Origin: Glandiceps talaboti
Lineage: Eukaryota; Hemichordata; Enteropneusta; Spengelidae
Direction of reading: 5' to 3'
DNA: 64,000 nt
Assembly: GCF_964340395.1 (NCBI RefSeq)
Contig: NC_135549.1
Location: forward strand, 35,156,332 to 35,220,331
A program made the position numbers and the translations under genes. A model generated the notes under the pieces. It saw only the letters and a list, made by a program, of their open reading frames with translations, was not told where the DNA came from and did not search any database. Below are positions 53,350 to 64,000 of this stretch, piece by piece. Positions within the stretch are counted from its first letter, which is position 1, and the number at the start of each line of letters is the position of its first letter.

Positions 53350-53718
53350 TCAGATATCGACTAGTAAATGGTTTTGGACGTATCCTATGATGGGTTTAAT
53401 GGAGTCAAACCTGTCAGAGATTATCAAGTTGTCATTGTTAATACCAGCAGTTGTCACACGGTTGTTAATGCTCTTACCAAGCTGATAATTGGCAGGTCTT
53501 CGATGGCTGGACAGATGATGAGGTGTAAGAATAGTTTCGATAGGATGTGGCTTAAATCTGCCAGCTGTGCAACCCCCTTTAATATTCAGAGTTGTGCATA
53601 AATTAAGTTCTTTCAGTCTGTTCCATGTGTTACCATTCACTCTTAGTAATGAAGTATTGTTGACAACATACTTTCCAATGTTCATCAAGGTGGCAGCACT
53701 GTATGCTAATGAAGGCAT
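53350..53718 (-). CDS. LINE region upstream of the endonuclease
   Basis: About 120 residues with LCTTLNIKGGCTAGRFKPHP, the GGxRxGRxKxRPI-like linker that precedes the endonuclease in CR1/L2 ORF2, here weakly conserved. The 5' limit of the LINE is not certain. Confidence 0.45.
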   Translation of the reverse strand: MPSLAYSAATLMNIGKYVVNNTSLLRVNGNTWNRLKELNLCTTLNIKGGCTAGRFKPHPIETILTPHHLSSHRRPANYQLGKSINNRVTTAGINNDNLIISDRFDSIKPIIGYVQNHLLVDI

Positions 53719-53720
53719 GA

Positions 53721-54258
53721 CTCAAGTAATGGTAGCCTGGCAGAAAAGAGATAATGACAACACAAAAAATCCAAGACAGCTAGAAGGGGACAGCAATAAA
53801 GAACTTCTTAGGTGATGTAGACTGGTCGCCAAACATTCACGAGTAGGTGGCTGCCAAAGCAGAACCAGCAACTAGCATTAAACACATCAAAATCCGAAAG
53901 TACGAGAGCAATAAAAATGTTGAGTGCAGCATCAGCGCATCTCAAACCTGTCGAAAATATGTCACTTGGATAAGTCACGATGCACTCTCTGTGATCAATC
54001 GATAAAAATGTTGTAATTCTTTCCGAACATTTGCTTGAATTTCCACTTCTCAGAGAGCCTTACTCATTATAATGTTTGTTTATGTTGTATTTAAAGATTC
54101 AAACTCTATAAAAGCATCAAATTCTATGAATATTTAGACCGACGTATGATTTCAACGTTAATGCACGATAAATATGCGCAGACAGGCTGCGCAGACGAAT
54201 GTCCAGACTGTAGACTGTCGATTGTAAATATTGCAAAAGGTCAAAGGGTGTGTTCATA
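53721..54258 (+). promoter_or_regulatory. Upstream region of the poly-Q gene
   Basis: TGCGCAGAC and CTGCGCAGACG (NRF1-like half sites) lie at 54174-54197, about 65 bp before the ATG. No TATA box was recognised. The more distal part may still be LINE 5' sequence. Confidence 0.35.
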
Positions 54259-54423
54259 ATGGCCGCCGCCATGCAGCAGCAGTTGCAACAACAACAGCAG
54301 CAGCAGCAGCAACAACAACACTCTCAGTGGTTAGAGGACATTACCAGTTTTAACAGAGGGCCACAGTCTTTCTTGACGAAGAAAGGCTCCGATGAAGAGG
54401 GATTTGTTGTAGATATTTTACAA
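54259..54423 (+). CDS. Host gene with poly-Q N-terminus, first coding exon
   Basis: A 55-codon exon starting ATGGCCGCCGCC (MAAAMQQQLQQQ). A glutamine tract of about 15 residues, interrupted by one Leu, is followed by HSQWLEDITSFNRGPQSFLT and KKGSDEEGFVVDILQ. The donor is CAA|GTGAGT, phase 0. It joins in frame to the exon at 57611. I do not recognise the protein; the second part looks helical, as at the start of an armadillo/HEAT-type protein, which is only an impression. The longer frame upstream uses a non-ATG start. Confidence 0.75.
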
Positions 54424-55794
54424 GTGAGTTCTATATTATTGTTTTTTCCTCTGAATTGGATCGACGCTGGAAACGTAGGTCGACGAGGGTGCAGTGACGA
54501 ACCAGTTCGTCCCAAATTCAACTCGCCCCAGTGTCAACTCAACCCAATTTCAGTGCATAGGATTTCTGGGCTGACTGTTTGTTATAGTTTTCAGTATCTG
54601 TTACCATTTAAAGGTCTGGTTTTCCTACCAAAACAAGATAGGGATAAAGTTTCATCAAAAACCATGGATGTATTGGGGGAGACGGAAAGATTATGAAAGC
54701 CTCTTTGACCTACATGTATTGTACTATAGTATTGTACTAACGACAGTTGCCGACGACACGTATTTCGGGTCTTTTAAAGTCAAAGGTCCATCCAAGCATG
54801 GAGCCGAGGTAAATGTACAAGGGGAGACGGAGTCAGCACACTCATTCATCCTTTGAACACATGATAGTTACAGCTGTTTGCACAGCAATTTGCGTTTCCT
54901 GCTAAGTAACACCATATTTGTAATCATGAATAATTAATAAGGTAGTGTTGGCAAAGCAGAGACCCTTACTTACCCAATGCACAGACAAGAATATAGTGTT
55001 GCTGCTAGATGTTTGGGCTTTCTTTCGATACTATATGTGAACAAAGTTCACAGTGAGGGCTTGCCCGAACAGTCTAGCAAATGTCATTTTCAGACCGGAC
55101 ATTCCATTGAGATTAGTGGGTCGGGCCATGTATGCATATATATACTTTAATATATTCAATCTCTGCATGCAGGTGTTGACAAACATTTATGTCATTACTA
55201 TGTCTTATCAGTTTATGGTAATTATTTTTGATGAGTGTGTAGACTTGTCATTGACACATTTTAGTTAACGCATTGGTGTTTATTTTTATAAGGCCCTCCT
55301 TAAGATGAATATGCATGAAAAAATAGCTTTGTCCTCTGTTTGTGCTTGTCACTAATGTGGTTCTCTGATTGGCAGTTATTTATATCCTGATGACATTTGC
55401 TAGACCTTGGATGTTCCATCCTCGATAGTGATGTTTGGTTTTGTGTCGTATTCTATTGGAAGAACATCTGGGGTCTAGCAGATAGACTAACAAGAATACA
55501 CAGATTGGTAACAAACCTTCTCCCATTGTTTGATCATAGCTTCAGGTAAACATTACTCTATTGTCATGGAAATATCTTTCCACCGTGTGAATCTGCCCGA
55601 ATTCAATATAGTCTCACATAAATCAACAAACCACACGATACTACACGATATTTCGATGGGAAAGTTTGCTATCCTACTGACAGAATCATCAAATCAATAT
55701 TGGCACTTGAACTCTCATGAGAACTTGAAGCCGACTCAGATCAAATATCGTTGACATGTAAACACATACCGTCTCGTGTTGTCGACCGACACTA
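54424..55794 (+). other. Intron 1 of the poly-Q gene, first part
   Basis: No conserved coding or element ends were seen. The short open frames here lack known domains. Confidence 0.4.
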
Positions 55795-56160
55795 TATACA
55801 TAAACATATGTTTGGCATGATGCAGGTAATTTTCCAGTCACAGTAAGCACAACACTGTTGCAACAAAAGTTAGTGTTGTGTCTTTTTACGTTGATTGTGA
55901 CAGGGGTACATGTACATGCATGTTATGAATCAAAATAAAAACAAAAACAATCGACTCTCAGTACCATGCTGGAAAGCAAAACATACAATAAGACGACATT
56001 GTTTTCCAAGAAAAAGTACAATGATACTGAAGATATTTTATGATGTGAAGCTGGCTTGCCTTCTTTATTAGTTAAAACATCATTTTCAAAGCATTTTGTA
56101 TGTTTTCCGTTCTACAGTTTCACTTTGATCATGGCCACACTTGTACCCCTGTGGGAACTC
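55795..56160 (+). repeat. Dispersed repeat family R1, copy 4
   Basis: TAATTTTCCAGTCACAGTAA, GTGTTGTGTCTTTTTACGTT, CAATCGACTCTCAGTA, GCTTGCCTTCTTTATTAG and CACTTTGATCATGGCCACAC match the order of the copies at 13640 and 17930, about 40 kb away. Confidence 0.65.
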
Positions 56161-56933
56161 TGCTCCGGTAAATTGATTGGGGAACCCGCCTGTGTGTTCA
56201 TTTTGACATGAGTGATGAATACATAGACCATCATGTAAATGTTGGAAATGTTACGACTATTGAGTAAAGTATGTACTTTTCTGACGAAAATCCCAGAGTG
56301 TAACTTACTATAGAGCCGTAGAACACAACTTGCCCCATCGTCAGAATTTGTTGTACAGTGTGTAACAAATTCCATATTTCTGCATTTTAAAATCAAATAT
56401 GTTCAGTATATATTCATGATTTTGACCGTCCCAAACAAGCAAGTTTTACAAGGCAATAACTTGATTTTCAAGCTGTTTCCGCAGAAATTGTGAGCTTCTG
56501 GTTGAAAATAATGCTATCGGATCTTTGACCCTTACCGATGATGTGGTGCTGTTTAAACAACAAGACACCGATAGTACCCGAAGAGGGACTTTGGTAGCTT
56601 TCGGTGTAACGTTAAAAGAGCTAGAGACCCTTTTAGCGTATCCAAGGCTAGGTTAGAGCTGTTAATTCCCAGATTAACACCTCGAACAATAGCCATTACC
56701 TATCTGTCTATTCTTGTCTGTGCCCAATGTGAAAATGCCTGACTTAACTTTGATGGCAAGTAACTAATTTGGTGAGCGTGCATCCAGTAAACAAAATACA
56801 TTTGTACATGACAGGATTGCACACAATTTGAATGACATGTTATGTAGAGTTAAGGATGAGATACAGATTCGTTGGCTCACTTTTCCTTCATAATATTTCA
56901 CAATAAAGACAAGATAAATGCACCACATGTATA
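56161..56933. other. Intron sequence, no feature seen
   Basis: No supported gene or element. Confidence 0.4.
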
Positions 56934-57338
56934 TGTTACACCAAATCTGTGAAACTGCCCAATTCATGAAATGTGCAATGTCACTTTGCCCAGTTCATGG
57001 AATGGTCAACCTTATGCAAATGAGAGTATAGATTATGATCTAAAAGGGGCGGAATTTTTTGAACTGGGGTGTTGATTATCGAACTCTATTACAAAACACA
57101 AGCTAAATTATAATAAAATAAGAATTGTGAAGTGATGAGTTTGTAAATACATGATAATAAAATTGTTTGATTGATATTTATTTTGTGTGTGTCCTATACA
57201 ATATGCTCAGTTCATGTACTGGGCATATCTTATCATACCCACTTCATAACCAGGGCAACACGATTGACTACTTCATGAACTGGGCAAAGTTACCTACCGA
57301 TTTCATGAATTGGGCAATTTCACAGATTGGGTGTAACA
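56934..57338. mobile_element. MITE with about 70-bp inverted ends and TA flanks
   Basis: The left end TGTTACACCAAATCTGTGAA, with inner CCCAATTCATGAAAT and TTTGCCCAGTTCATG, pairs with the right end GGGTGTAACA and its inner arms. TA dinucleotides flank both ends, as in Tc1/mariner-type MITEs. It is 405 bp long and non-coding. Confidence 0.75.
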
Positions 57339-57423
57339 TACTGTTTGTATATATGAATATGAGTGTCTCGCTGGAGAGAACAGTGCTCGATGCAAATATT
57401 AATAGCAGAGCATTATAGTCTTA

Positions 57424-57600
57424 TTAAATATATATATATATAGCTTGAAGAAGGTGTGCTAGATGCACCGAAATTTTGTTTGTTAGTAATTTACCTTGGG
57501 ATTGGAAGTAAGGCTGACTTTGTACACTACCTGTTCATCAAGTCACCTTTATTTATATATATATAATATATTATATATAATATATATATATGTACAATTT
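57424..57600. repeat. TA-rich microsatellites around a short conserved-looking tag
   Basis: (TA)n runs at 57428-57441 and 57556-57590 flank GCTTGAAGAAGGTGTGCTAG and ATGCACCGAAATTTTG, a pattern resembling the end of some Penelope-like elements. This is a faint resemblance only. Confidence 0.3.
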
Positions 57601-57610
57601 TTCCTTTTAG

Positions 57611-57705
57611 GCATTGTTTTGTGAAAATATTAGAGAACTTGTCAAACTTCAGCTGTTGAACATCCTGCAAGAAAATTCACAGGTTTTATTAACAGACAAC
57701 ACAAG
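57611..57705 (+). CDS. Host poly-Q gene, second coding exon
   Basis: A 95-bp exon after the acceptor TTTTTCCTTTTAG encodes ALFCENIRELVKLQLLNILQ and ENSQVLLTDNTR, a clean amphipathic helix pattern. The donor is ACAAG|GTATTT, phase 2. The reading frame and phase agree with the first exon, and the lack of stops plus strong splice signals support it. Further exons lie beyond the minisatellite, outside the window. Confidence 0.7.
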
Positions 57706-58135
57706 GTATTTTGCCATTTAATATGTTGTTATCCTTGCACGTGAATATACCAATTGTCATATGCTTATACAAATTAAAGTTATTTTTTAGAATAAACAGA
57801 TTATTTGAATGACACTTCATGTACCTACAATGTATTTTGCTTTTATGGTACAGTATACATGTAATTGTCAGATTTTACCTTTTCTAATGGAAGGTTTTGT
57901 TGTTGTTGTTGTTAGGAATACAAGTTTCAAATTTCATATGACTGGGTACATACATTGATAATAAGAAAGTTCACATATCTGATCAAGCTTGTTAATATAG
58001 CTTTTAGTGTAGAATGTGAAATAAGCTCTTTAAACTTTTGCTGTGTACAAGAAATCTCTAACCTACTAGTATTGTCAATTAAAATCAGTTAAAAAATGAG
58101 GGGTCACATAGAAATTTTTGAAATAGAAGTCGAAT

Positions 58136-58310
58136 GATACCAAGGCAAGTGAGTAAACATTCAAAAATGTATGCAAACATACCTAGCAACAAGACCACGC
58201 CCATAGCAACAGCCAAATGATCATGCATATTGCAAAGATAACAACAGGGATTAATAGACAAATGAATAACTATTCAAACAATGTCTGCAAATATACCTAG
58301 CAACAAGGCC
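58136..58310. repeat. Dispersed repeat fragment related to 9250-9490
   Basis: ATGCAAACATACCTAGCAAC, CATAGCAACAGCCAAATGAT and AACAACAGGGATTAATAGAC match the end of the repeat at 8525-9490. Confidence 0.6.
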
Positions 58311-61300
58311 ACAGGAAGGGTTGAAGGTATACTAGAATATAGTGGTGGGTAAAGGAAGGGTTGTAGGTATACTAGAATATAGTGGTGGGTAAAGGAAGGG
58401 TTGTAGGTATACTAGAATATAGTGATGGGTAAAGGAAGGGTTGAAGGTATACTAATATATAGTGGTGGGTAAAGGAAGGGTTGTAGGTATACTAGAATAT
58501 AGTGGTGGGTAAAGGAAGGGTTGTAGGTATACTAGAATATAGTGGTGGGTAAAGGAAGGGTTGTAGGTATACTAGAATATACATGTAGTGGTGGGTAAAG
58601 GAAGGGTTGTAGGTATACTAGAATATACATGTAGTGGTGGGTAAAGAAAGGGTTGTAGGTATACTAGAATATAGTGGTGGGTAAAGGAAGGGTTGTAGGT
58701 ATACTAGAATATAGTGGTGGGTAAAGGAAGGGTTGTAGTTATACTAGAATATAGTGGTGGGTAAAGAAAGGGTTGTAGGTATACTGGAATATAGATGTAG
58801 TGGTGGGTAAAGGAAGGGTTGTAGGTATACTAGAATATAGTGGTGGGTAAAGGAAGGGTAGGTATACTAGAATATAGTGGTGGGTAAAGGAAGGGTTGTA
58901 GGTATACTAGAATATAGTGGTGGGTAAAGAAAGGGTTGTAGGTATACTGGAATATAGTGGTGGGTAAAGGAAGGGTTGTAGGTATACTAGAATATAGTGG
59001 TGGGTAAAGAAAGGGTTGTAGGTATACTAGAATATAGTGGTGGGTAAAGGAAGGGTTGTAGGTATACTAGAATATAGTGGTGGGTAAAGGAAGGGTTGTA
59101 GGTATACTAGAATATAGTGGTGGGTAAAGGAAGGGTTGTAGGTATACTAGAATATAGTGGTGGGTAAAGGAAGAGTTGTAGGTATACTAGAATATAGTGG
59201 TGGGTAAAGGAAGGGTTGTAGGTATACTAGAATATAGATGTAGTGGTGGGTATACTAGAATATACATGTAGTGGTGGGTAAGGAAGGGTTGTAGGTATAC
59301 TAGAATATAGTGGTGGGTAAAGGAAGAGTTGTAGGTATACTGGAATATAGTGGTGGGTAAAGGAAGGGTTGTAGGTATACTAGAATATACATGTAGTGGT
59401 GGGTAAAGGAAGGGTTGTAGGTATACTAGAATATACATGTAGTGGTGGGTAAAGGAAGAGTTGTAGGTATACTAGAATATACATGTAGTGGTGGGTAAAG
59501 GAAGGGTTGTAGGTATACTAGAATAAAGTGGTGGGTAAAGGAAGGGTTGGTGGTATACTAGAATATAGTGGTGGGTAAAGGAAGGGTTGTAGGTATACTA
59601 GAATATAGTGGTGGGTAAAGGAAGAGTTGTAGGTATACTAGAATATAGTGGTGGGTAAAGGAAGGGATGTAGGTATACTAGAATATACATGTAGTGGTGG
59701 GTAAAGGAACGGTTGTAGGTATACTAGAATATACATGTAGTGGTGGGTAAAGGAAGGGTTGTAGGTATACTAGAATATAGTGGTGGGTAAAGGAAGGGTT
59801 GTAGGTATACTAGAATATAGTGGTGGGTAAAGGAAGGGTTGTAGGTATACTAGAATATAGTGGTGGGTAAAGGAAGAGTTGTAGGTATACTAGAATATAC
59901 ATGTAGTGGTGGGTAAAGGAAGGGTTGAAGGTATACTAAAATATAGTGGTGGGTAAAGGAAGAGTTGTAGGTATACTAGAATATAGTGGTGGGTAAAGGA
60001 AGGGTTGTAGGTATACTAGAATATAGTGGTGGGTAAAGGAAGGGTTGTAGGTATACTAGAATATAGTGGTGGGTAAAGGAAGAGTTGTAGGTATACTAGA
60101 ATATACATGTAGTGGTGGGTAAAGGAAGGGTTGAAGGTATACTAAAATATAGTGGTGGGTAAAGGAAGAGTTGTAGGTATACTAGAATATAGTGGTGGGT
60201 AAAGGAAGGGTTGTAGGTATACTAGAATATAGTGGTGGGTAAAGGAAGGGTTGTAGGTATACAAGAATATAGTGGTGGGTAAAGGAAGGGTTGTAGGTAT
60301 ACTAGAATATAGTGGTGGGTAAAGGAAGAGTTGTAGGTATACTAGAATATACATGTAGTGGTGGGTAAAGGAAGGGTTGTAGGTATACTAGTATATAGTG
60401 GTGGGTAAAGGAAGGGTAGGTATACTAGAATATCCATGTAGTGGTGGGTAAAGGAAGGGTTGTATGTATACTAGAATATAGTGGTGGGTAAAGGAAGGGT
60501 TGTAGGTATACTAGAATATAGTGGCGGGTAAAGGAAGGGTTGTAGGTATACTAGAATATAGTGGTGGGTAAAGGAAGGGTTGAAGGTATACTAGAATATA
60601 GTGGTGGGTAAAGGAAGAGTTGTAGGTATACTAGAATATACATGTAGTGGTGGGTAAAGGAAGGGTTGTAGGTATACTAGAATAGAGTGGTGGGTAAAGG
60701 AAGGGTTGAAGGTATACTAGAATATAGTGGTGGGTAAAGGAAGGGTTGTATGTATACTAGAATATAGTGGTGGGTAAAGGAAGGGTTGTAGGTATACTAG
60801 AATATAGTGGTGGGTAAAGGAAGGGTTGTAGGTATACTACAATATAGTGGTGGGTAAAGGAAGGGTTGTAGGTATGCTAGAATATAGTGGTGGGTAAAAT
60901 AAGGGTTGTAGGTATACTAGAATATACATGTAGTGGTGGGTAAAGGAAGGGTTGTAGGTATACTAGAATATAGTGGTGGGTAAAGGAAGGGTTGTAGGTA
61001 TACTAGAATATACATGTAGTGGTGGGTAAAGGAAGACTTGTAGGTATACTAGAATATACATGTAGTGGTGGGTAAAGGAAGAGTTGTAGGTATACTAGAA
61101 TATACATGTAGTGGTGGGTAAAGGAAGGTTTGAAGGTATACTAGAATAAAGTGGTGGGTAAAGGAAGGGTTGTAGGTATACTAAAATATAGTGGTGGGTA
61201 AAGGAAGAGTTGTAGGTATACTAGAATATAGTGGTGGGTAAAGGAAGGGTTGTAGGTATACTAGAATATAGTGGTGGGTAAAGGAAGAGTTGTAGGTATA

Positions 61301-62918
61301 CTAGAATATAGTGGTGGGTAAAGGAAGAGTTGTAGGTATACTAGAATATACATGTAGTGGTGGGTAAAGGAAGGGTTGTAGGTATACAAGAATATAGTGG
61401 TGGGTAAAGGAAGGGTTGTAGGTATACTAGAATATAGTGGTGGGTAAAGGAAGGGTTGTAGGTATACTAGAATATAGTGGTGGGTAAAGGAAGAGTTGTA
61501 GGTATACTAGAATATACATGTAGTGGTGGGTAAAGGAAGGGTTGTAGGTATACTAGAATATACATGTAGTGGTGGGTAAAGGAAGGGTTGTAGGTATACT
61601 AGAATATAGTGGTGGGTAAAGGAAGGGTTGAAGGTATACTAGAATATAGTGGTGGGTAAAGGAAGGGTTGTAGGTATACTAGAATATAGTGGTGGGTAAA
61701 GGAAGGGTTGAAGGTATACTAGAATATAGTGGTGGGTAAAGGAAGAGTTGAAGGTATACTAGAATATACATGTAGTGGTGGGTAAAGGAAGAGTTGTAGG
61801 TATACTAGAATATAGTGGTGGGTAAAGGAAGGGTTGAAGGTATACTAAAATATAGTGGTGGGTAAAGGAAGAGTTGTACGTATACTAGAATATAGTGGTG
61901 GGTAAAGGAAGGTTTGTAGGTATACTAGAATATAGTGGTGGGTAAAGGAAGGGTTGTAGGTATACTAGAATATAGTGGTGGGTAAAGGAAGAGTTGTAGG
62001 TATACTAGAATATACATGTAGTGGTGGGTAAAGGAAGGGTTGAAGGTATACTAAAATATAGTGGTGGGTAAAGGAAGAGTTGTAGGTATACTAGAATATA
62101 GTGGTGGGTAAAGGAAGGGTTGTAGGTATACTAGAATATAGTGGTGGGTAAAGGAAGGGTTGTAGGTATACAAGAATATAGTGGTGGGTAAAGGAAGGGT
62201 TGTAGGTATACTAGAATATAGTGGTGGGTAAAGGAAGAGTTGTAGGTATACTAGAATATACATGTAGTGGTGGGTAAAGGAAGGGTTGTAGGTATACTAG
62301 TATATAGTGGTGGGTAAAGGAAGGGTAGGTATACTAGAATATCCATGTAGTGGTGGGTAAAGGAAGGGTTGTATGTATACTAGAATATAGTGGTGGGTAA
62401 AGGAAGGGTTGTAGGTATACTAGAATATAGTGGCGGGTAAAGGAAGGGTTGTAGGTATACTAGAATATAGTGGTGGGTAAAGGAAGGGTTGAAGGTATAC
62501 TAGAATATAGTGGTGGGTAAAGGAAGAGTTGTAGGTATACTAGAATATACATGTAGTGGTGGGTAAAGGAAGGGTTGTATGTATACTAGAATAGAGTGGT
62601 GGGTAAAGGAAGGGTTGTAGGTATACTAGAATATAGTGGCGGGTAAAGGAAGGGTTGTAGGTATACTAGAATATAGTGGTGGGTAAAGGAAGGGTTGAAG
62701 GTATACTAGAATATAGTGGTGGGTAAAGGAAGAGTTGTAGGTATACTAGAATATACATGTAGTGGTGGGTAAAGGAAGGGTTGTAGGTATACTAGAATAG
62801 AGTGGTGGGTAAAGGAAGGGTTGAAGGTATACTAGAATATAGTGGTGGGTAAAGGAAGGGTTGTATGTATACTAGAATATAGTGGTGGGTAAAGGAAGGG
62901 TTGTAGGTATACTAGAAA
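58311..62918. repeat. 40-bp minisatellite, roughly 110 copies
   Basis: The unit TAGTGGTGGGTAAAGGAAGG plus GTTGTAGGTATACTAGAATA occurs in a 40-bp form and a 47-bp form with an extra CATGTAG. Rare variants (GGAAGGGTAGGTATAC, GTGGCGGGTAAAGG, AATATCCATGTAG) recur about 1,909 bp apart (for example near 60522 and 62431), so part of the array is a large internal duplication. Open frames here are repeat artefacts. Confidence 0.97.
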
Positions 62919-63415
62919 ATTCTGGAAAATTATTTAACGTATAATTTGTCACGTGGTAAGCGATCACCTTTAGCTCAGCTCAGACTAGGTATTCTTCCTT
63001 TAAAAATTGAAACTGGTAGATTGTCTAATTTAGACAGAGAGGAAAGACTTTGTGATTTCTGTAAAGACGCAGTTGAAGATGAGATACATTTCCTTTTTCA
63101 CTGTGGACTTTATCATGAATTTCGAGAGTTTCTGTTTTCAAAAGCTAGGGAAATATCTCCTCACTTTGACACAAGAGACGTTGTCGAAAACTTAGATTTT
63201 TTAATGACAAACATGCCATTTGACCTAGCAAAATTTGTTAGCGATGCTTTTTGTAAGAGAAAGGAATTTATGTACAATGTTTAAATATGTACGCTTACTT
63301 ATTCATAAGTTAAAGATTTGTATTACTTTAGTGTCTTGTAAGCCCTAGGGGCTGGGTGTGGCTATGGGTAAGTCCACACATGACACTTTAATAATTAAAC
63401 ATAACAATATAACAT
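62919..63415 (+). mobile_element. LINE 3' end inserted in the minisatellite
   Basis: A 5'-truncated non-LTR retrotransposon. The frame 62946-63284 encodes the ORF2 C-terminus: LAQLRLGILPLKIETGRLSN and a C-x2-C-x8-H-x4-C knuckle (CDFCKDAVEDEIHFLFHC), ending with a stop followed by a 130-bp 3' UTR and an AT-rich tail. The minisatellite phrase ACTAGAA occurs at both borders, consistent with a short target duplication. It looks young. Confidence 0.85.
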
Positions 63416-64000
63416 AACTAGAATATAGTGATGGGTAAAGGAAGGGTTGAAGGTATACTAGAATATAGTGGTGGGTAAAGGAAGGGTTGTAGGTATACTA
63501 GAATATAGTGGTGGGTAAAGGAAGGGTTGTAGGTATACTAGAATATAGTGGTGGGTAAAGGAAGAGTTGTAGGTATACTAGAATATAGTGGTGGGTAAAG
63601 GAAGGGTTGTAGGTATACTAGAAAATACATGTAGTGGTGGGTAAAGGAAGGGTTGTAGGTATACTAGAATATACATGTAGTGGTGGGTAAAGGAAGAGTT
63701 GTAGGTATACTAGAATATACATGTAGTGGTGGGTAAAGGAAGAGTTGTAGGTATACTAGAATATACATGTAGTGGTGGGTAAAGGAAGAGTTGTAGGTAT
63801 ACTAGAATATAGTGGTGGGTAAAGGAAGGGTTGAAGGTATACTAAAATATAGTGGTGGGTAAAGGAAGAGTTGTAGGTATACTAGAATATAGTGGTGGGT
63901 AAAGGAAGGGTTGTAGGTATACTAGAATATAGTGGTGGGTAAAGGAAGGGTTGTAGGTATACTAGAATATAGTGGTGGGTAAAGGAAGAGTTGTAGGTAT
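63416..64000. repeat. 40-bp minisatellite, continued to window end
   Basis: The same 40/47-bp units as 58311-62918 resume directly after the LINE insertion and run off the window. Confidence 0.97.

Larger units (their letters stand above)
48456..53720 (-). mobile_element. CR1/L2-group LINE, near full length, interrupted by an insertion
   Basis: The minus strand has, in order, a pre-endonuclease stretch (53350-53718), an APE-type endonuclease, a reverse transcriptase and the C-terminal region typical of CR1/L2 LINEs (LDYCNVLFLGLPLCLLRKLQ). The short 3' UTR ends in a TATTATTAT-type microsatellite at about 48456-48475, as in this group. A 1,856-bp segment flanked by TTAAGTAGATCCAGG duplications splits it at 50893-52778. 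The reading frame also changes near 49.07 kb and between the endonuclease pieces, so the copy is dead. It begins about 52 bp beyond the Polinton duplication. Confidence 0.9.

Noticed and set aside
59187-62263. Minus-strand open frames in the 40-bp minisatellite, some identical
   Set aside because: Pure repeat translation; their identity reflects duplication of the array.

Overview
The window is animal (metazoan) nuclear DNA. It has spliced host exons with GT..AG junctions, LINE, DIRS-type, MITE and Polinton elements, and long minisatellites. One host gene is recognisable, PQBP1. The repeat content (whole Polinton, DIRS-like element, CR1/L2-type LINEs, AGGTCA-rich intron) fits a marine invertebrate, perhaps a hemichordate or lancelet, but nothing in the sequence proves the species.

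Layout: 1-8328 holds the 3' part of PQBP1 (+ strand; two exons seen, at 2023 and 8187), with a 6.1-kb intron full of minisatellite and degenerate repeats. 8.3-19.5 kb is gene-poor: a 28-bp array, a 49-bp array with an 11-unit higher-order repeat, a LINE fragment whose piece has been amplified in tandem, and copies of an unnamed dispersed repeat. 19.5-22.5 kb holds a minus-strand DIRS-like retroelement fossil (RT, RNase H, tyrosine recombinase, split end repeats). 22.5-27.4 kb is sparse, with a 41-bp array, a possible solo LTR and two MITEs. 27.5-29.9 kb holds a minus-strand SWIM zinc finger/YqaJ nuclease gene in three exons, which looks decayed.

30119-48397 is an 18.3-kb Polinton/Maverick with about 255-264-bp inverted ends and a perfect 6-bp target duplication (CTGGTG). 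It carries protein-primed DNA polymerase B, a chromodomain integrase, a packaging ATPase, a double-jelly-roll major capsid protein, a minor-capsid candidate and about a dozen small virion or unknown genes, nearly all on the minus strand. It is largely open but has about four breaks, so it is a fairly young fossil. Two features stand out: a short motif with core CCTTCGG scattered 16 times through it and not noticed elsewhere in the window, and a set of paralogues sharing an N-terminal L-x-DL-x-DV module like that of viral fibre proteins.

48.4-53.7 kb is a minus-strand CR1/L2-group LINE, itself split by a 1.86-kb insertion with a 15-bp duplication that carries the first exon of a Mutator-like-domain gene. 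From 54259 a host gene starts on the + strand (poly-Q N-terminus; exons at 54259 and 57611) that I cannot name. Its intron runs into a 40-bp minisatellite of more than 5 kb reaching the window end, interrupted once by a LINE 3' end.

Within the Polinton the genes form the expected set for replication (PolB), integration (INT), packaging (ATPase) and virion building (capsid proteins, membrane-type and fibre-like proteins). No adenain-type protease was recognised.
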